This document shows positions 25,841-34,283 of a stretch of DNA of 54,553 bases, piece after piece (the stretch's first letter is position 1; each line of letters begins with the position of its first letter). The translations under genes and the position numbers were made by a program. The notes beneath the pieces are model-generated. The model was not told the DNA's origin. It worked only from the letters and a program-made list of their open reading frames with translations, and ran no database searches. The stretch comes from Bacteroidota bacterium (GTDB taxonomy: Bacteria; Bacteroidota; Bacteroidia; Chitinophagales; Saprospiraceae): assembly GCA_029781865.1 (NCBI GenBank), contig JAKOVW010000027.1, forward strand, positions 1 through 54,553. Direction: 5' to 3'.

Positions 25841-27148
25841 ATGAAAAATCAGGAAGAGCATATTAAAAAATATCTGGTTTGGTTCCTGCTGGGGATTTGG
25901 TTTATTCCCTGGTTACAAGGGGACTTTCATTTTATTCACGAAGCAAGACTTCATGGTGCAATTGAAACAAAATACAATCCGATACTGGACGAGAAAGCCT
26001 GGATTGAAGGTAGATTTCAAAAGTATAAAGAGGACTATTTGAATTCTGAATTTGGATTCAGGCCTTACTTTATAAAGTTAAATAACCAGTTTGCTTACTC
26101 TGTTTTAGGAAATGTCCATGCAAAATATATCGTACAGGGTAAAGATGGATATTTATTCGAATACAACTATATTAAAGCCTTTTACGGCCGTGATTTTATC
26201 GGGGAAAATCAAATCGATCTATGTCTCAGGAAAGTAAAGAAAATCCAGGATTCTCTTGCTCAGCATGGAAAGACATTTCTGTTTGTGGTGACTGCCAGTA
26301 AAGGACAATATTGTTCAGAATTTTTTCCGGATAGCAGTAATTATGCAAAAAGCATTTCTAACTATGAGGTATTCTCCGAAAGGGCGAAAGCACTCGGTAT
26401 CAATTATATTGACTTCAATTCATATTTTCTCGATTTGAAAAAGAATGCCACGTATCCATTGTATTCCAAATATGGGGTGCATTGGACCAACTATGGCGCC
26501 TGTATTGCAGCAGATTCAATCATTCACTACCTGGAGCAAAAACGAAATGTGGATATGCCTGAATTGTTCTGGGACAGCATTCAATATGAACCGGCTAGAA
26601 AAGATGACAGGGATATCGAGCTTGCGTTGAATCTGATTTTCCCTATGAAGACTCAAATGCTTGCATACCCGAAAGTGCATTATGAAAGTGCGGATGGAAA
26701 ACAAAAACCTTCGGTGATGGTGATTGCGGATAGTTATTATTGGTCCTTGTTTAATCTGAAGATATTTAATTCATTTTCCAAAAATCAGTTTTGGTACTAT
26801 TATTCTAAAATATATGAAGATGGAATTAATGGTTTTAAGATGGCTAATGATACGCGGTTGAAACAAGCATTGGATGATTTCGATGTAGTTCTTTTGATGG
26901 GAGCGGATATCAATTTGTATAATATCGGATGGGGATTTATTGACAATGCCGAACAAGTGCTGGATCATAATCCACATTTGGGTTTGGAATTTCAACAAAA
27001 GCTGGAAAACCTGAAAGCCTATATTCCAACAGATTCCAGCTGGATCAGAGACGTGAGAAGAAAAGCAATTGATAATGGAATTTCTGTAGACAGTATGGTG
27101 ACTCTGGATGCCATATGGATTCTTGAGCACGACAAAATAAACCATTAA
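25841..27148 (+). CDS. AlgJ/AlgX-like SGNH acetyltransferase partner, copy 1
   Basis: This 435-residue protein has a membrane anchor at about residues 10-32. The lumenal domain matches the AlgX/AlgJ (DHHW-type SGNH) family: VQGKDGYLFEYNY near residue 100, FVVTASKGQYCSEFFP near residue 147, GVHWTNYGA near residue 212 and VIADSYYWSLF near residue 293. The last two supply the catalytic His and Ser expected for O-acetyl transfer. The usual Asp before His in 'DTHW' is Gly here, as in some Bacteroidota relatives. ATG 25841 lies one base after the MBOAT stop, and an earlier non-ATG start inside the MBOAT gene is unlikely. Confidence 0.85.
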   Translation: MKNQEEHIKKYLVWFLLGIWFIPWLQGDFHFIHEARLHGAIETKYNPILDEKAWIEGRFQKYKEDYLNSEFGFRPYFIKLNNQFAYSVLGNVHAKYIVQGKDGYLFEYNYIKAFYGRDFIGENQIDLCLRKVKKIQDSLAQHGKTFLFVVTASKGQYCSEFFPDSSNYAKSISNYEVFSERAKALGINYIDFNSYFLDLKKNATYPLYSKYGVHWTNYGACIAADSIIHYLEQKRNVDMPELFWDSIQYEPARKDDRDIELALNLIFPMKTQMLAYPKVHYESADGKQKPSVMVIADSYYWSLFNLKIFNSFSKNQFWYYYSKIYEDGINGFKMANDTRLKQALDDFDVVLLMGADINLYNIGWGFIDNAEQVLDHNPHLGLEFQQKLENLKAYIPTDSSWIRDVRRKAIDNGISVDSMVTLDAIWILEHDKINH

Positions 27149-27235
27149 TCATTAACTATTGGTAATTAGCAGGAGAACGAATATCAAAAAAAGGAACAAG
27201 ATCTACATGAAATTAACAAGATTGGAATGGCTTAA

Positions 27236-27277
27236 AAATCATCACTCATCACTTATCGTTTATCACTTATCGCTTCT
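27236..27277. repeat. Short degenerate repeat (ATCACTTATCG)
   Basis: The unit ATCACTTATCG occurs twice in full, with further partial copies of ATCACT(T), between the two MBOAT modules. Nothing else is seen in this 175-base gap except an AT-rich stretch near 27149. Confidence 0.55.
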
Positions 27278-27323
27278 CTCTCCAATCGAATGACAGCTCA
27301 CTTTCAAATAAAAATCTCCACCG

Positions 27324-28775
27324 GTGCTTTTTAACTCTGTAGATTTTGCACTATTTCTGCCGGTGGTGTTTTGCTTATATTGGTGGATCGCGAATGGACG
27401 TTTGCGCATTCAAAATGGCTTGTTACTTATAGCAAGTTATTTTTTTTATGCCTGTTGGGATTGGCGCTTTTTATTCCTGCTGATGTTTTCAACGCTTTTG
27501 GATTACGCATCGGGATTGAAGATGCACAATGCGGAATCCGTACATGCAAAAAGAAAATGGCTCTGGTTGAGTGTTGGAGCCAATCTGGGTTTTCTTGGAA
27601 TATTCAAATACTATAACTTCTTCGCAGTTTCGTTTTCAGAAGCTTTATCTGGTTTGGGTATTCAGGTAAATCCGTGGACATTGTCGGTCATACTTCCCGT
27701 TGGTATTTCATTTTATACCTTTCATGGATTATCGTATGTGTTTGATATCTACAACGGTAAAATCAAACCCGAAAAAAATATTATCGACTATGGTTTGTTT
27801 GTCAGTTTCTTTCCCCTGTTAGTTGCAGGTCCGATTGAAAGAGCAACTCATTTATTGCCTCAGTTAAAAGTAATACGAAGCTTTGAATACGCAAAAGCAA
27901 CAGATGGTTTGCGGCAGATTTTGTGGGGCTTGTTTAAAAAAATGGTCATTGCCGACAATTGTGCAGAATTCGCTAATCTGATCTTTGATCATTCGGTGGA
28001 TTATTCGGGTGTAACACTGGTTATGGGCTCATTGTTTTTTGCTTTTCAGATCTATGGTGATTTTTCAGGTTATTCAGATATTGCAATTGGCACAGCTAAA
28101 CTTTTTGGAATTGATCTGTTCCGAAATTTTGCATTTCCGTATTTTTCAAAAAACATTGCTGAGTTTTGGAGGCGTTGGCATATTTCCCTGACTAGTTGGT
28201 TTAAAGACTATCTTTATATACCGCTTGGTGGGAGTCAGGCCGGATTTCGAAAGCAGGTAAGAAATATATTTATCGTATTTATAGTCAGTGGATTCTGGCA
28301 TGGTGCCAATTGGACGTTTATTATCTGGGGACTATTGCATGCATTATTTTTTTTAATCCTATTGCTTATGGGTAAAAGCAGAGTCAAGCTGGATATTTCG
28401 ACACGGGGCAGAATTATTCCTTCAGGTAAGGAATTCTTTGCAATGGCCTTTACATTTAGTTTAACCGTTTTTGCGTGGATTTTTTTTCGGGCTGAAAATT
28501 TGAATCATGCCTTTCAATATGTTACCGGAATTTTTATATGGAATCATGATCCATTAAGGATGATGCCCAATACGCTCCTGGTTTTTGACTATTGGTTGAC
28601 CATACTTTTTGTTGTTGCGTTTATGGTGTATGAATGGTTTCAACGAGATAAGGAGCACGGTTTGCAATTGTCTCCACAATATCAGGTCAGAAATTGGTGT
28701 ATTTATATTGTACTGGCTGCCGGCATTGTATTGTTTGCCGGCTCACAACATGAATTTATTTACTTTCAATTTTAA
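27324..28775 (+). CDS. MBOAT family O-acyltransferase (AlgI type), copy 2
   Basis: This 483-residue membrane protein has the same motif set as the first copy: YYNFFAVSF, VILPVGISFYTFHGLSYVFD, FPLLVAGPIERA, YGDFSGYSDIAIGTAKLFG, FWRRWHISLTSWFKDYLYIP, and the conserved histidine in GFWHGANWTF (about residue 325). The start is GTG at 27324. It is only moderately similar to copy 1, and the loops and ends differ, so it is an old paralogue rather than a recent duplication. It is followed 2 bases later by its own SGNH-like partner. The two modules may add different acyl groups or act on different glycans. Confidence 0.94.
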   Translation: MLFNSVDFALFLPVVFCLYWWIANGRLRIQNGLLLIASYFFYACWDWRFLFLLMFSTLLDYASGLKMHNAESVHAKRKWLWLSVGANLGFLGIFKYYNFFAVSFSEALSGLGIQVNPWTLSVILPVGISFYTFHGLSYVFDIYNGKIKPEKNIIDYGLFVSFFPLLVAGPIERATHLLPQLKVIRSFEYAKATDGLRQILWGLFKKMVIADNCAEFANLIFDHSVDYSGVTLVMGSLFFAFQIYGDFSGYSDIAIGTAKLFGIDLFRNFAFPYFSKNIAEFWRRWHISLTSWFKDYLYIPLGGSQAGFRKQVRNIFIVFIVSGFWHGANWTFIIWGLLHALFFLILLLMGKSRVKLDISTRGRIIPSGKEFFAMAFTFSLTVFAWIFFRAENLNHAFQYVTGIFIWNHDPLRMMPNTLLVFDYWLTILFVVAFMVYEWFQRDKEHGLQLSPQYQVRNWCIYIVLAAGIVLFAGSQHEFIYFQF

Positions 28776-28777
28776 CC

Positions 28778-29659
28778 ATGAAGACATTTGTATTCAAATC
28801 AATATTGTTTTCTATGCTGTTCATGGTGGTAAATCTCCTTTATTATTTTGCGGTACAGAAGCTGGATTCTAACTTTTCAAAGTGCATTGAAGCAAGTGAA
28901 TTTAGAAATAAGCAATTCCGTTGTATAGTCATTGGCAATAGTTTGGCAATGGATGGAGTAGATGCAGGACTATTCCTTGAGAAGGGGATTTCGACTTATA
29001 ATCTCAGTATTGGAGGAGCGAGTTTGAAAGCAAATTATCTTCAGCTTAAATCATATCTCGAAAAGAATCAATTACCGCACTGGGTCATTCTTGGTTTGTC
29101 TTCCTGCTTTGGCGATGATTTTAATTCAGAAATTATAAATCCGGTTATAGACCATTGTTATCATTTATCTGGTTATTCTATCAGCGATTTGCCATTATGG
29201 AAATTCAGATGGATTGCGAAGGAACTACTAAAAAAATTAATTTCGAAAGATCACCGGGAAGTGGATTTACAATATGGTCAGTTAAAATTTAAGCGGGTTG
29301 TAGCTGACAAAAGTGATTACAACAAGAATGCTCCAGTGACTTGGGATAGTCTTAAATATATGGAATCTGATTATTTAATGAAAATCGATTCACTCTGTAA
29401 TCAATACAAAATAAAGCTGATCGCTATTGAAATGCCTGGCTTGAAAAATACACAGAATGGGATTCCGGTTTTAAATACATTAAAATTTGGCAAGGATAAA
29501 AAGTCATTTCAACTCATTAATTTAAATAACCGCGAATTTTGCACTCTTTTCGATGACAAAAAAGACTGGTTGGGTAATTGTCATCTGAATGAAAGTGGTG
29601 CCCAAAAATTAAGCAATTCTATTTACGAGATTTGTCTGAAGAATGACTCAAGTCTGTAA
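28778..29659 (+). CDS. SGNH-hydrolase-like partner of MBOAT copy 2
   Basis: This 293-residue protein has one N-terminal membrane segment (about residues 6-26). CIVIGNSLAMDGVDAGLF near residue 50 looks like block I of SGNH hydrolases, with the serine in GNS. WVILGLSSCFG is near residue 107, and a C-terminal DWLGNCHLNESGAQKLS near residue 268 provides an Asp/His pair. It is too short and divergent to be an AlgX. Its position after an MBOAT suggests a periplasm-facing acyl acceptor or transferase, but this is inference. The gene ends before a convergent CotH gene. Confidence 0.7.
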   Translation: MKTFVFKSILFSMLFMVVNLLYYFAVQKLDSNFSKCIEASEFRNKQFRCIVIGNSLAMDGVDAGLFLEKGISTYNLSIGGASLKANYLQLKSYLEKNQLPHWVILGLSSCFGDDFNSEIINPVIDHCYHLSGYSISDLPLWKFRWIAKELLKKLISKDHREVDLQYGQLKFKRVVADKSDYNKNAPVTWDSLKYMESDYLMKIDSLCNQYKIKLIAIEMPGLKNTQNGIPVLNTLKFGKDKKSFQLINLNNREFCTLFDDKKDWLGNCHLNESGAQKLSNSIYEICLKNDSSL

Positions 29660-29741
29660 TTCGTATTTTAATAATGGAAGGATATCAAAACCCCGATTTA
29701 AAATTGATTATCACATTAGATTCAGACTCACACCTCAATAC

Positions 29742-32042
29742 CTAATGTTTGATTATTATTTTTGATTCATATCGATTCTCAAAGTCGGCATTCAGAAAAT
29801 AAATTCCGGGTATCCATTGACTTGTATTTAGTTCGAGTTCTGACGTGTTGATGTGTTGATTTGAAAAGACCGGGCGGCCAATCGCGTCTGAAATCAGTAA
29901 TGAAACCGGGAAACGCGCATTAAAAATAATGCGAACCTTTTGTTCGAATGGATTGGGTTGGATATTGAATAATTCAATGGCCCCGGCATCATGCGAATTC
30001 GTTGTCAGGCAATCATTTTCTTTAGCGAATGTGGGTGATTTGGTAAATTTCCAAAGTCCATTACAGATGCCATAGGATTGATTGTCATTTAATGCGGGAA
30101 ATTCTACCTGGTCCAATAGCACACTATCTGATGTATACAATAAAATTTTCTCACCGGATTTGGATAATTTGAAATTAGCATGAAGGCCTGGATCTTTCCC
30201 ATCTTCATCTGCCCATACAGACAGATATGATTTTGCCTTGATTACGGTATCCGGGAATTCCCATTTTAATTTATTGTCAGGATTATCGGTAGCAAAGAGT
30301 CCATAACATGAGATATCGCGATCAGTTGTATTATACAATTCAAACCAGTCATCAAATTCGCCACTTTCATCCATCAAATAACTGGTATTGGATGACATGA
30401 CTTCATTAAGCAGGATTTCACCGGGAGTAAATGTATTTGTTTTGACATGTATCGTATAAAATTCATATTCAGCACGTGCCGGTGATAAGGTCGCGATGTT
30501 GGCGTTTTCTGCATAAATGTAATACTGCATTTCCTGGTTTTGCCGGATGTTAACCTGGGCGCCATAAATGCCATCACCTGCTGTTCCATCCTGATGAAGG
30601 CCGTCATCTGATAAATCGGTTTCAATAAATACGTCTTCCTTATCAAAGCGGTAAAATAATTTATAGACACCGGCATTGCTTATTTTAGCCAGGATGGTGA
30701 TCAAATCATTTTTATGTACTTCAGACGGCAGGGAGGTTACATTTTCAATGAGTGGTTTAGTTACATTAATAGCGGCGTGATTAGTTAAGAATGCAATCCG
30801 TGCGTTTGTAAAGGAAATTAAACCCGGATAGGTTTTGTTGCCCATGCCACCGGAGTTGGTAAAATCATTATACAGGTTAGTGGTGAAACCTGCATTTGAA
30901 AAAAACTTATTGACATCGTTGGTCACGGATGTGCTGATCAGGTTTTGTAAGGCCAGGCCGTCCTGTTCGTATCCATTGGAATTTTTAGCTTCTGTAAGTA
31001 CCGTATATAAATGAGCGAGATATCTTTTTTTCCATTTCGAATTGGAAAAAAGTTTGGAAATCAGAGGACGCTCCGCATTATTAATATGAAGCAATGGATC
31101 CAGTTGTTGCATTTGTGCAACGGTTAATTGAGGACCGGTGCCTGCGTTAGCAAAAGATCCGTAAAATTCATTGAGATCCCAGAGTATCGTATTGAATCTT
31201 CCCGAATTGTTTTCATACACCAGGTAATTGTGACCGGAACCGGTATAACTGTCGAGGTTGACATAGAAATTATTAATTGCAAGCATCCAGAGTGCGCGAT
31301 CGACATCCAGGTATTTTTCAATTTGACTGACATCTGAATTCAGAGTAAACATCATTCGAAGCAGCTGGCTCCAACCCGCATCTGATTCCTGTTCATAATT
31401 ATTGTAATAACATGCGGAATCAGCGCTGACGTATTTCAATGCTGATCCGCTTCCCATTCCGGAAGGGCAAGTACCCGGCAAAGTCACTTGTTTATCTGTG
31501 CGGTCACATTGGAAGAATGCATTGGAAGATGAATAATAATGATTGGATAAAAAATCCTTATCGACATCCTGGACATTTGTATAAAGACCGATGAGCACAT
31601 TGTTGACATATACGTTTATAAAATTGGCTTGCGAAGCAGGTAAATATTGCCTGGCTATTTTATAACCCATCACTTCCCGTAAAAAACTGGGATCCATGAA
31701 ACCGTTGGAAAGTTTCAAGGTATTATACCCATCATATTTCTGAGAAGATTTGACATAATCCAATTTTATGTTCAGTGGATTTTTATTGCGTGCTGCATTA
31801 TACGTGCTGTTTCCTTTGTAGCGGATTCCAACACTATCGAATATGACACCATTCAATTCCACTTTTGTAGCAATGAGCCTGGCATCTGTATCTGCTGCAT
31901 GCAGTGAATCCAGTTTCTGGTCCCAGTTGGAATACGGGAAGGTGATTTTGATTTCCTGGATTTTGTTGAGGTCATATAGGGATTGTGCGACATTTGGACT
32001 GAAGTGGACAACTATAAAAAACAGTAGTAATTGATTTTTCAT
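29742..32042 (-). CDS. CotH-kinase/lamin-tail surface protein with T9SS type A tail
   Basis: This 766-residue protein has a signal peptide (about residues 1-19). A CotH-like kinase domain spans about residues 25-420 (IRYKGNSTYNA; LKLSNGFMDPSFLREVMGYKIA; ILWDLNEFYGSF). A beta-rich segment follows, then a lamin-tail domain at about 560-670 (EILLNEVMSSN; GEFDDWFELYNTTDRDISCYG), and a C-terminal type IX sorting domain (IQPNPFEQKVRIIF; GIYFLNADF). CotH was first described as a spore-coat protein kinase. Secreted CotH-lamin-tail proteins in Bacteroidota are of unknown role. The WDLN aspartate typical of active kinases is present. Confidence 0.92.
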   Translation of the reverse strand: MKNQLLLFFIVVHFSPNVAQSLYDLNKIQEIKITFPYSNWDQKLDSLHAADTDARLIATKVELNGVIFDSVGIRYKGNSTYNAARNKNPLNIKLDYVKSSQKYDGYNTLKLSNGFMDPSFLREVMGYKIARQYLPASQANFINVYVNNVLIGLYTNVQDVDKDFLSNHYYSSSNAFFQCDRTDKQVTLPGTCPSGMGSGSALKYVSADSACYYNNYEQESDAGWSQLLRMMFTLNSDVSQIEKYLDVDRALWMLAINNFYVNLDSYTGSGHNYLVYENNSGRFNTILWDLNEFYGSFANAGTGPQLTVAQMQQLDPLLHINNAERPLISKLFSNSKWKKRYLAHLYTVLTEAKNSNGYEQDGLALQNLISTSVTNDVNKFFSNAGFTTNLYNDFTNSGGMGNKTYPGLISFTNARIAFLTNHAAINVTKPLIENVTSLPSEVHKNDLITILAKISNAGVYKLFYRFDKEDVFIETDLSDDGLHQDGTAGDGIYGAQVNIRQNQEMQYYIYAENANIATLSPARAEYEFYTIHVKTNTFTPGEILLNEVMSSNTSYLMDESGEFDDWFELYNTTDRDISCYGLFATDNPDNKLKWEFPDTVIKAKSYLSVWADEDGKDPGLHANFKLSKSGEKILLYTSDSVLLDQVEFPALNDNQSYGICNGLWKFTKSPTFAKENDCLTTNSHDAGAIELFNIQPNPFEQKVRIIFNARFPVSLLISDAIGRPVFSNQHINTSELELNTSQWIPGIYFLNADFENRYESKIIIKH

Positions 32043-32161
32043 AATGGTAAGATGATCAAATTAGAATATGGAATTGGAAGTTCGTTTAATACCGGAAATC
32101 AAAATTGCGATTGTCATAGTGCAAAGTTCAATCAGGGAAGAAATTATCTTCAAGGTTTACC

Positions 32162-32737
32162 TTAAAGCCTCCTGGAAATCTCATGAATACTCTTTCTATT
32201 GGTGGCCGGCAGTTGTTGTTTAGTCCAACCCATATAAAATAATCCAAGACAGGATTCGCTCTCTCCCAAACCCAGAAATTCATTCATCTGGTAAATCGCT
32301 TCAGGAGTGCTCCAATAACAGCCTATATCCAGAGCAGTGCAGCTCAACCACATATTTTGAACAGCGCAGGCAAGCGCTGCGGTCTCTTCCCAGGCTGGGA
32401 TTAATGATTCCGGACTGCGATGAATGCAAATAGCTATGACTGCAGCTGACTGGAGCGGCTTTTCACCTGCCTTTTTCATTTTGACCGGATCAAAGTTTTC
32501 GTTGGTGGTTCTTTTCTTATAAAACTCCCCAAGAAAGTCAGATAATAACTGAAGCTTTTCATTGGTGATGATTACAAACCTCCAGGGTTCCGTTTTTTTA
32601 TGATTCGGAGCCCAACGGGCATTATCCAGTATGGCATCCAGGAGTTCGTCTGAGATTTGGCCTGATTCGTAATGTTGGGGAAATACGGCTCTTCTGGATC
32701 TAATAATATCGGTCAATATCTCAAATTTTTGATTCAT
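32162..32737 (-). CDS. Nitroreductase family protein
   Basis: This 191-residue protein has the FMN-binding signature IRSRRAVFP near residue 12, DNARWAPNHKKTEPWRFVII near residue 40, and ECLGLFYMG-type glycine-rich sequence near the C terminus. It resembles the small YdjA-type nitroreductases. The enzyme should be a homodimeric NAD(P)H-dependent flavoprotein with an unknown substrate. It is divergent from the dtxR-like gene, and the 58-base gap between them holds the operator-like palindrome, so both may be metal-regulated. Confidence 0.9.
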   Translation of the reverse strand: MNQKFEILTDIIRSRRAVFPQHYESGQISDELLDAILDNARWAPNHKKTEPWRFVIITNEKLQLLSDFLGEFYKKRTTNENFDPVKMKKAGEKPLQSAAVIAICIHRSPESLIPAWEETAALACAVQNMWLSCTALDIGCYWSTPEAIYQMNEFLGLGESESCLGLFYMGWTKQQLPATNRKSIHEISRRL

Positions 32738-32770
32738 GTCGGCAATTATTTAGTTATATTTAAAAATAAA

Positions 32771-32786
32771 TTTAGATTTGTCTAAA
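32771..32786 (+). promoter_or_regulatory. Operator-like palindrome over the -7 element of the DtxR-family gene
   Basis: TTTAGATTTGTCTAAA has perfect 6-base arms (TTTAGA and TCTAAA). It contains TAGATTTG at 32773-32780, which fits the -7 consensus TANNTTTG. It lies 10 bases above ATG 32796. Bound repressor would cover the -7 box. Position, symmetry and the gene downstream suggest auto-regulation by the DtxR-family protein; the binding itself is inferred. Confidence 0.7.
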
Positions 32787-32795
32787 ATATATGCA

Positions 32796-33458
32796 ATGCT
32801 TAGTACATCAGAGGAAAACTATTTGAAGGCAATATACAAAATTGGTCAAATGAATGCCGGTCATCCGGTGCTGACCAATACCATTTCGGCAGAGCTCGGG
32901 ACAACGGCGGCATCCGTAACCGATATGGTAAAGAAACTGGCTGACAAAAAGTTCTTGACCCATGAAAAGTATTACGGAGTAATCCTGAGTAAAGAAGGCC
33001 AGAAAACAGCACTGGATCTCCTCCGCCGGCACCGGCTTTGGGAAACCTTTTTACATAACAATCTTGGATTCGGTTGGGAAGAAGTGCATGAATTGGCAGA
33101 GCAACTTGAACATATTCAATCCAAGAAACTAACGGATAGATTGGATGCATTTCTGGGGCATCCGAAATTTGATCCTCATGGAGATCCGATTCCCAATGAG
33201 CAGGGAAGTTTCACATACCGGAATCAAATCACCCTTAATTCCATCCAGGAGGTTGGAAAAAAATTAATCATGATTGCCGTAAAAAATCAGGATGTTGATT
33301 TCCTAAAATATCTGAATAACATTCAATTAAAACCGGGAGCTGTATTGGAAATCATTTCGATAGGGGAATACGACCGATCCTATAAGATCCGCATCAATCA
33401 AAAAGAAGAAACGGTACTAACATTTGAGGTAGCGCATGAGATCATCATTAAGCCTTGA
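32796..33458 (+). CDS. DtxR/MntR-family metal-dependent transcriptional regulator
   Basis: This 220-residue protein (ATG 32796) has a winged-helix DNA-binding domain (SEENYLKAIYKI; TTAASVTDMVKKLADKKFL), a dimerisation/metal domain (HRLWETFLHNNLGFGWEEVHELAEQLEHI; LGHPKFDPHGDPIP), and a C-terminal SH3-like FeoA domain from about residue 145. Metal ligands of the MntR/DtxR class (Glu/His in HELAEQLEH) are present. It should repress metal-uptake genes when iron or manganese is bound. The start at ATG 32796 rather than TTG 32778 follows from the operator. The last 130 bases have decayed relatives in the adjacent tandem array. Confidence 0.92.
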   Translation: MLSTSEENYLKAIYKIGQMNAGHPVLTNTISAELGTTAASVTDMVKKLADKKFLTHEKYYGVILSKEGQKTALDLLRRHRLWETFLHNNLGFGWEEVHELAEQLEHIQSKKLTDRLDAFLGHPKFDPHGDPIPNEQGSFTYRNQITLNSIQEVGKKLIMIAVKNQDVDFLKYLNNIQLKPGAVLEIISIGEYDRSYKIRINQKEETVLTFEVAHEIIIKP

Positions 33459-34278
33459 AATTGGTAGATTGCATTTTTTAAAACACATAGTACACATAGG
33501 AACACATAGATTAGAAAATCTCTATGTGGAACTATGTGTACTATGTGTTAAATGAATTCTTATAAATAGATTAAGACAGGATGTGTTATTGAAATTAATT
33601 CGATTGGGAATACGACCGTATAGCTAATATGCAAATAAATTAAAATTAGGAATCGGTATTTCAATTTGATGTGGCGCATGAGATCATCATTAAGCCTTGA
33701 AATTGGTAGATTGCATTTGTTAAAACACATAGTACACATAGGAATACATAGATTAGAAAATCTCTATGTGGAACTATGTGAGCTATGTGTTAAATGAATT
33801 CTTATTAATAGATTAAGACGGGATGTGTTATTGAAATTAATTCGATTGGGAATACGACCGTATAGCTAATAAGCAAATAAATTAAAATTAGGAATCGGTA
33901 TTTCAATTTGATGTGGCGCATGAGATCATCATTAAGCCTTGATATTGGTAGATTGCATTTTTTAAAACACATAGTACAAATAGGAACACATAGATTAGAA
34001 AATCTCTATGTGGAACTATGTGTACTATGTGTTAAATGAATTCTTATAAATAGATTAAGACAGGATGTGTTATTGAAATTAATTCGATTGGGAATATGAC
34101 CGTATAGCTAATAAGCAAATAAATTAAAATTAGGAATCGGTATTTCAATTTGATGTGGCGCATGAGATCATCATTAAGCCGTGAAATTGGTAGATTGCAT
34201 TTTTTAAAACACATAGTACAAATAGGAACACATAGATTAGAAAATCTCTATGTGGAACTATGTGTTGAATAAATTCTT
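33459..34278. repeat. 242-bp tandem repeat array with long hairpins
   Basis: The array starts in the 3' end of the DtxR-family gene. The motif GCGCATGAG recurs at 33432, 33674, 33916 and 34158, an exact 242-base period. Each unit has an imperfect copy of about the last 130 bases of the gene (frameshifted, with an early stop), then a 68-base hairpin (33482-33549, 33724-33791, 33966-34033, and a shortened one at 34208-34266). The hairpin has an 18-bp perfect outer stem, a symmetric GAA/GAA internal loop, an 8-bp inner stem and a 10-base loop. The later copies are nearly identical. The array fills the gap between two convergent genes; the hairpins could end transcription from both sides. There is no coding sequence here. 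Confidence 0.95.
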
Positions 34279-34283
34279 ATGTT

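Noticed and set aside
33459-34278. CRISPR array
   Set aside because: The period is 242 bases and the whole unit is repeated, so there are no unique spacers; no cas genes are near.
33459-34278. Retron or diversity-generating element because of the long hairpins
   Set aside because: There is no reverse transcriptase gene in the window and the units do not show template/variable repeat asymmetry.
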